From positions 1 through 64,000 of the forward strand of contig DYJD01000022.1 of assembly GCA_020723325.1 (NCBI GenBank): a DNA stretch of 64,000 nt, read 5' to 3'. This document shows positions 16,674-26,005 of this stretch, one piece after another. The stretch is from Desulfosudis oleivorans. Lineage in GTDB: Bacteria > Desulfobacterota > Desulfobacteria > Desulfobacterales > SURF-7. The first letter of the stretch is position 1, and every line of letters begins with the position of its first letter. The position numbers and the translations under genes were made by a program. Below the pieces are notes generated by a model. That model saw only the letters and a list, made by a program, of their open reading frames with translations. It was not told the DNA's origin and ran no database searches.

Positions 16674-18812
16674 ATGAGTTATAAAAAGCTGGATGCCATT
16701 TTTTCACCCCAATCCGTGGCCGTGCTGGGCGCTTCCACCATTCCCGGCAAGGTCGGCCATGATATTTTCGAGAATATCCTGAAAGGCGGGTATACCGGCA
16801 CCCTGTACCCGGTCAACCCCAAAGCCAAATCCATTCAATGCATCCGGTCTTATCCCACCCTTCTGGACATTCCCGATGAGGTGGATCTGGCCATGATCAT
16901 CCTGCCGCCCCCCATTGCCTTGTCGGCAGTGGAAGATTGCGTCAAAAAAGGCGTCAAGGGTATCGTCATCGTATCCGCCGGTTTCCGGGAAGTGGGCGGC
17001 GAGGGTTTGGCCATTGAAAACCGGATTGTGTCCATCTGCCGGGAAGCCGGCATCCGCCTGGTGGGCCCCAACTGCCTGGGCGTGATCAATCCCCAGAAGG
17101 AGATCCGTCTGAACGCCAGTTTTTCGGCCCGCATGCCCAATGAAGGCAACATCTCCTTTATTTCCCAGAGCGGCGCCCTGTGCACGGCCGTGCTGGATTT
17201 CGCCGCCGACCGGGGCTTCGGTTTTTCCAAATTCATTTCCATCGGCAACAAGGCCGACGTGGATGAACTGGATCTCTTGCGCTATCTGCACGAGGATCTG
17301 CATACGGAAGTCATCATGATCTACATGGAGGAACTCAAGCGCGGCGGGCAGGATTTCATCAACACGGTGATCGACATCACTTCCGGGGACCGCCCCACCC
17401 CCATTCTGGTGATCAAATCCGGCCGCACTGTGGCCGGGGCCCAGGCCGCCGCCTCCCACACCGGCTCCATTGCCGGCACCGAAGCGGTCTATGACGCCAT
17501 CTTTGACGAGGCCGGCATCCTGCGGGTGGATTCGGTCAATGAGCTGTTCGACTATGCCACGGCCTTTGCCGCCAAAAAAATTCCCAGCGGCAACCAGATC
17601 GCCATTGTCACCAATGCCGGCGGGCCGGGCATTGTGGCCACGGACGTGACCGTGACTTCCGGCCTGGAACTGGCCAAATTCGATGAGGAAACCGTGGAAG
17701 TGCTGGCCAGCCATTTACCGCCCACGGCCAACATTCACAATCCGGTGGACGTCATCGGCGACGCGGCCCAGGACCGGTATGAGAACGCCCTGGAAGCGGT
17801 CATCAAGGATGAAAACGTGCACGGCGCCCTGGTGATTCTGACCCCCCAATCCATGACCAACGCCATTGGCACGGCCGAAGCCATTGTGCGGATTTCCAAG
17901 CGCACCCCCAAACCCATTGTGTGCAGTTTCATGGGCATTGTGGATGTCTCCGCCGGTGTCAAGCATCTCCAGGAAAACCAGATCCCGGTCTACCGTTTTC
18001 CGGAAAGCGCGGCCAAGGCCCTGGGCAAACTTTACAGTGCCCGGCGCTGGCTGGACCGGCAGCGCATTGCCCAGTTTGTCCTGGAGCATGATCAGCAACA
18101 GGCCGCTGATATCATCCGGCAATGCCTGGCCAAGGGCCAGACCTACCTGGGTGAAATCGACGGCACCAGTCTATTGAAATGCTACGGCTTCAACGTGCTG
18201 CCCATGGAATTGGCCAAGAGCGAGGATGAGGCCGTGGCCGTTTCCGAAAAAATCGGCTACCCGGTGGTGTTGAAAATCGTTTCCCCCCAGATTATCCATA
18301 AATCCGAGGCCGGGGGCGTCATTATCGGTCCCAAGACGGCCAAGTCCGTGCGGGCGGGTTATGCCAAAATCATCGCCAATGCCAAAAACTATGATCCCAG
18401 CGCCCGCATTGAAGGTGTGCTGGTGCAGAAGCTGGCCGCCCCCGGCAATGAAGTCATCCTGGGCATGAACCGCTACCCGGGCTTTGGGCCCTTGATCATG
18501 TTCGGCCTGGGCGGGATTTTCGTGGAACTGTTCAAGGATGTTGTCTTCCGCCTGGCGCCGGTGGGCCGCAACACGGCCCGGCGCATGGTGCGCAGCATCA
18601 AAAGCTACCCCTTGCTCAACGGCTTCCGCGGCAAGCCCAAGGCGGATCATGAGATCATTCACAAACTCATCGTCAGCCTGTCGGACCTGGTCATGAATCA
18701 TCCGGAAATCAAGGAACTGGATATCAATCCCCTCTTGGTCTACAAGGAAGGTGACGGCGCCATGGTGGCCGACGTGCGCATCATTCTGGATCCGGGAGCG
18801 GCCGGAAAATAA
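16674..18812 (+). CDS. ADP-forming acetate/acyl-CoA synthetase, fused alpha-beta
   Basis: Interconverts acyl-CoA plus ADP and phosphate with the free acid, CoA and ATP, giving substrate-level ATP from acetyl-CoA or other acyl-CoAs. Order: CoA-binding domain (residues about 5-130, GASTIPGKVGHDIF), succinyl-CoA-ligase-like flavodoxin domains with the phospho-His loop ASHTGSIAGTEAVYD (about 260), and a C-terminal ATP-grasp domain from about 490 (YPVVLKIVSPQIIHKSEAGG). 712 aa is the usual length for the fused form. The next gene starts two bases after its stop. The substrate cannot be read from sequence. Confidence 0.92.
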   Translation: MSYKKLDAIFSPQSVAVLGASTIPGKVGHDIFENILKGGYTGTLYPVNPKAKSIQCIRSYPTLLDIPDEVDLAMIILPPPIALSAVEDCVKKGVKGIVIVSAGFREVGGEGLAIENRIVSICREAGIRLVGPNCLGVINPQKEIRLNASFSARMPNEGNISFISQSGALCTAVLDFAADRGFGFSKFISIGNKADVDELDLLRYLHEDLHTEVIMIYMEELKRGGQDFINTVIDITSGDRPTPILVIKSGRTVAGAQAAASHTGSIAGTEAVYDAIFDEAGILRVDSVNELFDYATAFAAKKIPSGNQIAIVTNAGGPGIVATDVTVTSGLELAKFDEETVEVLASHLPPTANIHNPVDVIGDAAQDRYENALEAVIKDENVHGALVILTPQSMTNAIGTAEAIVRISKRTPKPIVCSFMGIVDVSAGVKHLQENQIPVYRFPESAAKALGKLYSARRWLDRQRIAQFVLEHDQQQAADIIRQCLAKGQTYLGEIDGTSLLKCYGFNVLPMELAKSEDEAVAVSEKIGYPVVLKIVSPQIIHKSEAGGVIIGPKTAKSVRAGYAKIIANAKNYDPSARIEGVLVQKLAAPGNEVILGMNRYPGFGPLIMFGLGGIFVELFKDVVFRLAPVGRNTARRMVRSIKSYPLLNGFRGKPKADHEIIHKLIVSLSDLVMNHPEIKELDINPLLVYKEGDGAMVADVRIILDPGAAGK

Positions 18813-18814
18813 GG

Positions 18815-19399
18815 ATGGTTATTTATCCCGTCATTCTCAGGGTGCCGGAGGCGGAAAGGCGCTTGAAAGGCCGGGCCATGGTGCTCTTTCTCAGTCAATT
18901 TGCGCGCCGCGCCCTGAGCCTCTCCGCGGAGAGATACGGCGCGGCCCTGCCGCCGGACTGGCCGGCCAAGGACGAAAACGGCGCGCCCCGCCTCTTTGCG
19001 GGCCTTTCCTGGTCCATCACCCATAAACCCGAATATGTTGCCGGTGTGGTGGGTCCGCCGCCTATCGGCATTGATATTGAAAAGATCCGGCCATTCCGGG
19101 AAGGCTTGCAGCGCAAAGTGGCCCAGCCGGAGGAATGGGCCCTGTGCCCGGATGACGAGCCCACCCGCCTGCTCTTTCGCTACTGGACCGCCAAGGAAGC
19201 GGTCCTGAAAGCCGTGGGCCAAGGACTGAAAGGTCTGGCCGGATGCCGGATCACTTCCATCAGCGACACGCATCGTCTGTGCATTGATTATCAGGGCCGG
19301 CAATGGAATGTGGAGCATGTCTATTTTGACGGCCACGCAGCGGCGATTACCAGGGGGAATGCAAGCGTGGAGTGGATTTGGGGCGCTAAGGGAGATTGA
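18815..19399 (+). CDS. 4'-phosphopantetheinyl transferase superfamily protein
   Basis: Transfers the phosphopantetheine arm of CoA to a carrier-protein serine. The Sfp-type motifs GIDIEKIRPF (about residue 84) and WTAKEAVLKAVGQGLKG (about residue 128) supply the Mg-binding Asp/Glu and catalytic Glu/Lys. 194 aa. It starts two bases after the acyl-CoA synthetase gene, so the two are co-expressed; no carrier protein or polyketide/NRPS gene is nearby. Confidence 0.9.
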   Translation: MVIYPVILRVPEAERRLKGRAMVLFLSQFARRALSLSAERYGAALPPDWPAKDENGAPRLFAGLSWSITHKPEYVAGVVGPPPIGIDIEKIRPFREGLQRKVAQPEEWALCPDDEPTRLLFRYWTAKEAVLKAVGQGLKGLAGCRITSISDTHRLCIDYQGRQWNVEHVYFDGHAAAITRGNASVEWIWGAKGD

Positions 19400-19428
19400 A
19401 AATTTCAATTAACCATCGCCCTTAGCGC
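19383..19428. terminator. Possible bidirectional terminator hairpin
   Basis: A 10-bp perfect inverted repeat GCGCTAAGGG (19383-19392) / CCCTTAGCGC (19419-19428) spans the phosphopantetheinyl transferase stop codon, between convergent genes. There is no long T-run, so termination is only likely. Confidence 0.4.
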
Positions 19429-19474
19429 ATTACGCCGATCTTCTCTTCCCCGCTTTCCAGGACCCGGCAAAGAG

Positions 19475-20389
19475 CTACAAGCCCAGCCGGTTGCGGATAT
19501 TGGCCAGTCCTTCAGCCACGGCCGAATCAGCGGTGCCGGGTTTGAGTTCCAGCACCAGCAGGGTGGTTTCCTGGAGATGGGGTTTCAGGGCTTCGAAATC
19601 GATCTCGCCGCGGCCGGGGGGCAGATGGTCATCCAGACCCCTGGCATCGTGCAAATGGACGCCGATGAGATGTTCGCCGTAGCGCTTCAGCAGGCTTCCG
19701 GGCTCGATGACGTTCAACAGTTCGGCGGTGTGGGCATGGCCGCAGTCGTGCCAATAGCCGATGGGCGCGCCCCTGAACTCCCGGAAAATCACGGCAAAAT
19801 CATCAAGACCGGGCAGTTCATGGTAGTCATAACGGTTTTCAAGGCCCAAGCGAATATTCTGCTTTTGGGCGATCTGGATCAACTGATCCAGACTGCTCAA
19901 AAGACTGTCCAGGTGCTTAGGCTTCAGTGCATCGCGCTGGGCTAATTTATTCTTTAAAAAGGTCCGGGCCTCCTCTGCCGCCGGTCCGCCTTCTTTATAA
20001 TAGGCATGGAGCTTCTCGGCTTCGGAAACCATGTCCACATACCCGCAATGCAAAACCACGGCCCTTGCTTCCAGATCATTGGCATGCTCGATGGTCCGCG
20101 TTGTCCATTCCACTGCTTTGCGGCGTTCTTCCTTGTCCGGTTGGGAAAGACGGAAAATGTCCCCGCCGGGCCGCAGGCCGGACTCTTCAAGCGGGGCCGG
20201 GAAATAGTTATGGATACTGGCTATTCGGGGCCCGTCTTTTTTAAGGGATTCCCGCATGCCCTGAAATACTTTCGGCCGGATGCGATAGTCCAGTTCGATC
20301 CCGGACAAGTTGAAGGTTCTCAGGCGGTTCAGCAGTTCCGCGCCGCTCCGGCATGGTCCGGAGGCCCAGCATGTGGATAGATTCAGCAT
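19475..20389 (-). CDS. Sugar phosphate isomerase/epimerase-like TIM barrel (AP endonuclease 2 fold)
   Basis: About 304 residues from the ATG at 20389 (LNLSTCWASGPCRSGAELLN). The fold is shown by GIELDY, then ARAVVLHCGYVDM, LGLENRYDYHELPG (metal-binding Glu/Asn), GYWHDCGHAH and LIGVHLHDARG, the metal-site His/Asp/Glu pattern of xylose-isomerase-like barrels. The substrate is unknown. Two upstream in-frame ATGs exist but encode a low-complexity leader that overlaps the promoter of the divergent gene, so the internal start is preferred. Confidence 0.85.
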   Translation of the reverse strand: MLNLSTCWASGPCRSGAELLNRLRTFNLSGIELDYRIRPKVFQGMRESLKKDGPRIASIHNYFPAPLEESGLRPGGDIFRLSQPDKEERRKAVEWTTRTIEHANDLEARAVVLHCGYVDMVSEAEKLHAYYKEGGPAAEEARTFLKNKLAQRDALKPKHLDSLLSSLDQLIQIAQKQNIRLGLENRYDYHELPGLDDFAVIFREFRGAPIGYWHDCGHAHTAELLNVIEPGSLLKRYGEHLIGVHLHDARGLDDHLPPGRGEIDFEALKPHLQETTLLVLELKPGTADSAVAEGLANIRNRLGL

Positions 20390-20433
20390 GGTTGAATCAG
20401 CCCTTTCTGAAAAATTGGATGGTTGTGCATTGT

Positions 20434-20461
20434 TTGACAAGTGCCGCTTTGATGCTATTAT
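20434..20461 (+). promoter_or_regulatory. Sigma70-like promoter of the ferritin-like/REC gene
   Basis: Perfect -35 TTGACA (20434-20439), 16-base spacer and -10 TATTAT (20456-20461), about 120 bases upstream of the ATG at 20581. Confidence 0.55.
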
Positions 20462-20580
20462 ATGGGATAAATAATATTCGGATGCATGCAGTGATGATAG
20501 CATGCTTTGCAGGCAAGCGCAGCGCTATTTTGTATTATTCGGAATTGGGATTGGAAATAGAGGCAGAAGGAGAACCAGAC

Positions 20581-21489
20581 ATGAAAAGAACCATTGAATG
20601 GTTGCTGGAAACCGAGTCCTTTGCCTCTGAAACGTACCGGATGGCAGCGGAATTTTTCAAAGAGGATTCAAGCCTGGGAGATTTTCTGACCCAGTTGGCA
20701 GAAGATGAATCCTGGCATCATCGCATGCTTGCCAAGTCCGTCGGCGATGCCGACAAACTGCCTCCCATTGAGCGCGCCCTTGAGGTGGATGATGGCATGA
20801 AACAGGAAATTGAAAGGCCGTTAAAAACCGCACGGGAACTGCTGACAAACAAGTCCCTGACCAAGGAAGCCATCATCGAAACCGTCATCACCGCGGAATT
20901 CTCGGAATGGAATGACATTTTCGTGTATGTGATGGATTCTCTAAGGCACAATCTTCCAGGATTCCAATCCATTGGGCCGAGGATTCAACACCATATCCGC
21001 TGGATTGAAAATTTTATGGAGAGCCAACCGGATGCTTCCCGCCAACTCCAGCGCATCCGAACGCTGCCCACGGTCTGGAAGGAGCATATCCTGGTGGTGG
21101 ATGATTTTGAGCCCATCACCGAACTCCTCGAAGCGGTATTAACACCTTACGGCCTGGTGGAAACCGCTGCCGATGGGGCCGCGGGTTTGGAAAAAGCCCT
21201 GGGCCGGTATTATGCCGTCATCATCTCGGATGTGGACATGCCGGTCATGAACGGCCTGGATTTTTATCGGGCCCTGGTTGAACAATATCCCCAGGCCGGC
21301 CATCGTTTCTTGTTTCTTTCCGGCAACCCCGGTCATTCCGAACAGATATTTTTTAGGGAAAATAATTTACTGTTCATGGAAAAACCGGCGGCGCTGGGCA
21401 GCATCAAAAAGGCTGTTTTTCAACTCCTCAACCACGGCGCCGCCCTTTGTGCAGCCCAAATTCAAAGTCCTGGGGCGGCTAGATCTTGA
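20581..21489 (+). CDS. Ferritin-like (diiron) domain fused to a response-regulator receiver domain
   Basis: 302 residues from the ATG at 20581, which follows AGGAG. Residues 1-155 are helical and ferritin-like: [20 protein letters not shown] and [12 protein letters not shown] (ExxH), then [15 protein letters not shown] and a late His pair (IQHHIRW). Residues about 169-290 are a receiver domain: ILVVDDFEP (acidic pair), [12 protein letters not shown] (phospho-Asp), FLFLSGN and LFMEKPA (conserved Lys). An iron, O2 or redox sensor feeding phosphosignalling is a reasonable inference. The 3' end overlaps the convergent chemoreceptor gene by 11 bases, and the pairing with a chemoreceptor is suggestive. 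Confidence 0.8.
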   Translation: MKRTIEWLLETESFASETYRMAAEFFKEDSSLGDFLTQLAEDESWHHRMLAKSVGDADKLPPIERALEVDDGMKQEIERPLKTARELLTNKSLTKEAIIETVITAEFSEWNDIFVYVMDSLRHNLPGFQSIGPRIQHHIRWIENFMESQPDASRQLQRIRTLPTVWKEHILVVDDFEPITELLEAVLTPYGLVETAADGAAGLEKALGRYYAVIISDVDMPVMNGLDFYRALVEQYPQAGHRFLFLSGNPGHSEQIFFRENNLLFMEKPAALGSIKKAVFQLLNHGAALCAAQIQSPGAARS

Positions 21490-23764
21490 ATTTCTCCACC
21501 AGGTCTTTCAATTGTGCGGACAGGCGCAGCAGCTCTTCCACGCCCTGGTTCAGACGCAAACTGCTGTCCGCCATCTCGCCGGCCTGACGGCCCACGCCTT
21601 GGATTTCCTGGGTGATGCTGCCGGCAGCGCCGGAGATCTGAGTGATATTTTGATTCATTTCCTGAATTCCGGCGGAACTCTGGGCGATGTTGCCGGCGAT
21701 TTCGCGGGTGGTAACGGATTGTTCTTCAATGGCGGCGGCGATCATAGCCACGAATTCATTGATCTGATTGATGACGGCGGAAATTTTTTCAATGTCGCCC
21801 ACGGTTCCGGAGGTGGAATCCTGGATGCCATGGATTCTGGCCTTGATTTCCTGGGTGGCGCCGGCGGTTTGTCTGGCCAGTTCCTTGATTTCGTTGGCCA
21901 CCACCGCAAAGCCCTTGCCGGCTTCACCGGCCCGGGCAGCTTCAATGGTGGCGTTCAAGGCCAATAGATTGGTCTGTTCGGAGATTTCATTGATGGTCTC
22001 GGTGACCTTGCCGATTTCCTGGGCCGCCTGACCCAGGGCTTGCACCCGTTTGGACGCCGAATCAGCCTGGATGACGGCGTCATTGCTGATGGTGCGGGCC
22101 CTTTCCGAATTGGCGGATATCTCATTGATGGTGGCGGTCATCTCCTCGATGGAAGAGGCCACAATATTGGCGTTGGTGGAGATCTGCTCCATAGAGGAAG
22201 CAATGGCTTGAATATTGGTGCTCATCTGCTGAGATGCGCCGGCCACAGCGTCGGCTTGCTGGGAGGTTTGGGACGCTGTTTGGGACATTTTTCGGGAAAT
22301 ATCGGAAAATCCGGTGGCAGATTGATTCAATTGAAGGGAGCAACTCCTCATTTCCCTGATGATACTTCCCAGTTTTTCCACAAACAGATTGAAATACCCT
22401 GCCAAACGTCCCACTTCATCCCGGCCGCGCAAATTGATCCTGACTTTCAAATCCCCCTCGCCGGCGGCGATCTCCTTAAATACATTTCCGGCCTGGTATA
22501 GGGGCGTGGAAATGGATTTGGCCACGAACACGGATAAAACAACAAAAAGCCCCATGAGCAGTGCCGTACAAAGCACTGCAAACCAGAGCATGCCGGCAAT
22601 GGCCGAATCGATTTTCATAAGAGAATAGTCGACATGGGTCTTGGCATCCTGAAAATCGTTTTCATCGGCGACTGCTGCTATGACCCAGTCCCACGGCGCA
22701 AAATATGCCATGGTGACCATTCGCAGGTGTGGTTCGGTCTCACCGGCCCCTTTATTGAGAAAGGGATAGAAATGATAATCAACGGGAATCGCCTCTCCGC
22801 CGGTTTGGGATTTCAGGGATAGGGCTTTGTCGATGATTTCACGATTAATGAAGCTGTCGCGGGAATCCACGGCGTCGATGATGCTTTCTCCATCCTGTTT
22901 GCCGTCCTTGGAAATGATGTAAACGCCTTTCTGGTCCCCTTCGGCGCCAAGCACGCAAATATGGCCGGTTTTGCCCACCACGGTATTGAGGATGCCTTTA
23001 CGCAGGCTTTGGACGTTTTCCTGTTTCACGCCCACATAGAGCACGCCCGCCACATTGCCTTCCTTGTCGAGAATGGGTTCGTAAGCGCTGATATACCAGG
23101 CATTCACAACATAGGCCCGGCCGGTGTAAGTCTTGCCTTTCAATACGGTCTCAATCACCGGATTGGGTTCCGCCGGGTTGTTTTTGGTTCCGATTTTGGG
23201 AATAAACGTGCCGATGGCGCGCTTGCCGTCGGTTTTCTCCACATTGGTGCAGACCCGCAACATGTCACCGGCCGGATTCATGCGCTGGAAAATGGTGCAG
23301 GTCCCCCCCACGATTTTCTTGGTTTTGTCCACCACCTGTGAGGGCACGGCCGTGTCGTCATTTTTCCCCAGCCAGGTGCCGCCCACCAGCATTTTCTTCA
23401 AGGAGATTGTTTCCTTTTTTTGGGTGAACTGATTGACGGCTTCCCATTCAACGGTTTCATCGGAAAAAGAAACTTCGCCGGTTTGAAGCATGACCTCCCG
23501 GGCCACCTTGAGATCGCAGCGGACTTTTTCCTCCGTGGCCTCCTGCAGGGCCTGACACATGAGATACACACCCCGGACCACTTTGGCGCTTTCATTTTTA
23601 TTTAGATCCAACAACTCGGCGCTGATCTCTTCCTGGGTTTTCCGGCTCAGGTCCCGGATTTGTTGCTGCTTGAAAACAAGCACGCCGATGATCAACAGTG
23701 CCATGGCCGCCACACCCATGACGCTGCTCAGAATGATTTTTCTTCTGATGCTCATGGTTTTCAT
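21479..23764 (-). CDS. Methyl-accepting chemotaxis protein with Cache sensor
   Basis: 761-residue chemoreceptor. TM1 at about residues 10-30, then a large periplasmic Cache-type sensor (about 35-380; [40 protein letters not shown] and [16 protein letters not shown]), TM2 at about 390-412, HAMP at about 412-465, and a signalling domain to the end with the invariant hairpin [20 protein letters not shown] then [20 protein letters not shown]. No C-terminal CheR/CheB-tethering pentapeptide is seen. Ligand unknown; such Cache sensors commonly bind small organic acids or amino acids. Confidence 0.95.
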   Translation of the reverse strand: MKTMSIRRKIILSSVMGVAAMALLIIGVLVFKQQQIRDLSRKTQEEISAELLDLNKNESAKVVRGVYLMCQALQEATEEKVRCDLKVAREVMLQTGEVSFSDETVEWEAVNQFTQKKETISLKKMLVGGTWLGKNDDTAVPSQVVDKTKKIVGGTCTIFQRMNPAGDMLRVCTNVEKTDGKRAIGTFIPKIGTKNNPAEPNPVIETVLKGKTYTGRAYVVNAWYISAYEPILDKEGNVAGVLYVGVKQENVQSLRKGILNTVVGKTGHICVLGAEGDQKGVYIISKDGKQDGESIIDAVDSRDSFINREIIDKALSLKSQTGGEAIPVDYHFYPFLNKGAGETEPHLRMVTMAYFAPWDWVIAAVADENDFQDAKTHVDYSLMKIDSAIAGMLWFAVLCTALLMGLFVVLSVFVAKSISTPLYQAGNVFKEIAAGEGDLKVRINLRGRDEVGRLAGYFNLFVEKLGSIIREMRSCSLQLNQSATGFSDISRKMSQTASQTSQQADAVAGASQQMSTNIQAIASSMEQISTNANIVASSIEEMTATINEISANSERARTISNDAVIQADSASKRVQALGQAAQEIGKVTETINEISEQTNLLALNATIEAARAGEAGKGFAVVANEIKELARQTAGATQEIKARIHGIQDSTSGTVGDIEKISAVINQINEFVAMIAAAIEEQSVTTREIAGNIAQSSAGIQEMNQNITQISGAAGSITQEIQGVGRQAGEMADSSLRLNQGVEELLRLSAQLKDLVEKFKI

Positions 23765-23875
23765 GCCCCCTTGATGAATGGAATCATAATGGAATGCTTG
23801 GGTTCATATATAGATTGTGGCTTCAAGTCAAGTTAAATACTTTATATTGTGGTTAAAATCGAAGTAAAGTTTTTC

Positions 23876-23905
23876 TTGACAAATGAAAGGTCCATTCTCT
23901 ATTTA
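23876..23905 (+). promoter_or_regulatory. Candidate promoter of the efflux operon
   Basis: TTGACA (23876-23881) and TATTTA (23900-23905) with an 18-base spacer, about 75 bases before the TetR start. No obvious operator palindrome was found. Confidence 0.4.
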
Positions 23906-23978
23906 GAACAGCACGTCATTTTTTAGAAATCAACCTTACAATAACCGCAATCATGGGCAAACCAGTGGAGGTCGGGTG

Positions 23979-24605
23979 ATGCAGCAGACCGCGGGATCAT
24001 CCCGACGGGAACGGGAGAAACTCAGGCAGCGCCAGGAGATGCTTACCGCGGCCCTCAATCTGTTCTCGGAAAAGGGCTTTCACAATGTCTCCATGCACGA
24101 GATTGCGGAAAGGGCCGAGTTCGCCATCGGCACCCTGTACAAATTCTTCAAAAACAAAGAGGACCTTTATAAATCCCTGATCCTGGAATTGTCCGACAGG
24201 TTCCATGAAACCCTGATGCAGGCATTGGCGGCCGGCGACGATGAGATTGAAAAACTGCGCAGCTACGTACAAGCCAAGGGCGCAGTTTTTAAGGACAATG
24301 TCTCCACCATCCGCCTCTATTTCGCCGAGACCCGTGGCGCGAGTTTCAACATCAAGGCCGGCCTGGACAACCAGATCAAACAACGCTACAACCATGTTTT
24401 GGATCAGATTGCCGCCCTTTTCAAAAGCGGCATGCTGCACAAACGCTTCAAACCCATTGCCGATCCGTTCCATTTGGCCGTGGCCATGGACAGCATCGCC
24501 AATGCCTTTTTGTTTCAGTGGCTGGAAGCGCCGGAGAACAATTCTTATCCGGCGGACCCGGATGTCATTTTAAATATTATTTTCAAAGGGCTGTTGGATT
24601 CATGA
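23979..24605 (+). CDS. TetR/AcrR family transcriptional regulator
   Basis: About 208 residues. The N-terminal helix-turn-helix is clear: RQRQEMLTAALNLFSEKGFH, then NVSMHEIAERAEFAIGTLYK and FFKNKEDLYKSL. The C-terminal ligand domain is variable. It is first in a cluster with the three RND efflux genes and so is expected to repress them and itself. GGAGGT at 23967 fits the ATG at 23979 better than the GTG just before it. Confidence 0.93.
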   Translation: MQQTAGSSRREREKLRQRQEMLTAALNLFSEKGFHNVSMHEIAERAEFAIGTLYKFFKNKEDLYKSLILELSDRFHETLMQALAAGDDEIEKLRSYVQAKGAVFKDNVSTIRLYFAETRGASFNIKAGLDNQIKQRYNHVLDQIAALFKSGMLHKRFKPIADPFHLAVAMDSIANAFLFQWLEAPENNSYPADPDVILNIIFKGLLDS

Positions 24606-24652
24606 TTTTTTCAGTCCGGAATACATCATCATTCATACGTGGAGGAGCACCC

Positions 24653-25993
24653 ATGCAATTCCGTCAAACGGTTCCCACCTTCTTCCGAAACATACCATGC
24701 GCGGTTTGGGCCGGCCTGATCCTGCTGACCGCTTGCAACCGTGCGCCCCAGACGCCGCCGCCCCAAACCGCCGAAGTGGCGGTGATAACGGTCGAACCCC
24801 AACGGGTGGCCCTCACCACGGAGTTGCCGGGCCGGACCGCAGCCTATCGGGTGGCCGAGATCCGGCCCCAGGTGAGCGGCCTGATCCTGAAACGCCAGTT
24901 CGAGGAAGGCTCCGAGGTCAAGGCCGGCCAGGTGTTGTATCAGATCGATCCTGCCCCCTTTGAGGCTGCCTTGGAGAATGCCGTGGCGAGTCATACCGCC
25001 TCCCGGAAGGCGGCCGAACGTGCGCGCGCGGCCCTGGCCGCCGGCACGGCCGGAATCGCGCGGCAAGAGGCGGCCCGGGAGTTTGCCCGGAAAAACCGCG
25101 AGCGTTTCGAGGAATCCTTTGAAGAGAATGCCGTTTCCGCCGGCCAACGGGACCAGGCGGTCACCGAGGCCAAGGTGGCGGAGGCCACCCTCACAGCCGT
25201 GGAGGCCCAGGTGGAGAGCGAACGGCAGGCCCTGGCCGTGGGCGAAGCCGCCATCCAGCAGGCCGAGGCGGCCCTTAAACTGGCCCGCATCAATTTGGGC
25301 TATACCAAAATCACCGCGCCCATTTCCGGCCGCATCGGCAAGTCCAATGTCACCGAAGGGGCCATCGTCACCGCTTATCAGCCGGTGGCTTTGGCGGTCA
25401 TTCAACAACTGGACCCCATTTACGTGGATGTACCCCAGTCATCCACGGAATTGTTGCAGTTGAAGCGCCGTCTGGCGGACGGCCGCCTCAATCGCCATGA
25501 GGCCGATCACGATAAGGTCAAATTGATTCTGGAAGACGGGATGGCCTATCCCCTGGAAGGCAAGCTGCAGTTCAGCGACATCACCGTGGATCCCACCACC
25601 GGGTCCGTGACCCTGCGGGTGGTGGCGCCCAATCCGGAAGGGCTGCTCCTGCCGGGTATGTTTGTCCAGACGGTGATCAGGGAAGGGCTTAATGAACAGG
25701 CCATCTTGGTTCCCCAGCAAGGTGTCTTTCGTGATCCCAAGGGCAATCCCGTGGCCCTTATCGTGGATGCCGAAAGCAAGCTGCAGCCGCGCATGCTCAC
25801 CCTGGACCGGGCCATGGGCGACAAATGGTTGGTGTCGGCCGGACTGGCCGCGGGAGATCAATTGATCGTGGAGGGTTTGCAGCGGGTGCAACGCATGCCG
25901 CCGGGCACGCCGGTGAAGGCGGTCCCCTTTCAAGAGGGGGGACCAAAGGGCCCGACGCCCGAGAATTCAGCCAAACCGCCGGCAGCGAAATAA
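24653..25993 (+). CDS. RND efflux periplasmic adaptor (AcrA/MexA family), lipoprotein
   Basis: Periplasmic adaptor linking the inner-membrane pump to the outer-membrane channel. From the ATG at 24653 (good GGAGG) there is a signal peptide with lipobox LLTAC, then the first biotinyl-lipoyl half (RPQVSGLILKRQFEEGSEVK), an Ala-rich coiled-coil hairpin (about 105-200), the second half (LGYTKITAPISGRIGKSNVT) and beta-barrel/proximal domains. About 446 aa. The pump gene begins 12 bases after the stop. Confidence 0.95.
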   Translation: MQFRQTVPTFFRNIPCAVWAGLILLTACNRAPQTPPPQTAEVAVITVEPQRVALTTELPGRTAAYRVAEIRPQVSGLILKRQFEEGSEVKAGQVLYQIDPAPFEAALENAVASHTASRKAAERARAALAAGTAGIARQEAAREFARKNRERFEESFEENAVSAGQRDQAVTEAKVAEATLTAVEAQVESERQALAVGEAAIQQAEAALKLARINLGYTKITAPISGRIGKSNVTEGAIVTAYQPVALAVIQQLDPIYVDVPQSSTELLQLKRRLADGRLNRHEADHDKVKLILEDGMAYPLEGKLQFSDITVDPTTGSVTLRVVAPNPEGLLLPGMFVQTVIREGLNEQAILVPQQGVFRDPKGNPVALIVDAESKLQPRMLTLDRAMGDKWLVSAGLAAGDQLIVEGLQRVQRMPPGTPVKAVPFQEGGPKGPTPENSAKPPAAK

Positions 25994-26005
25994 AGGAGGA
26001 ATGCG

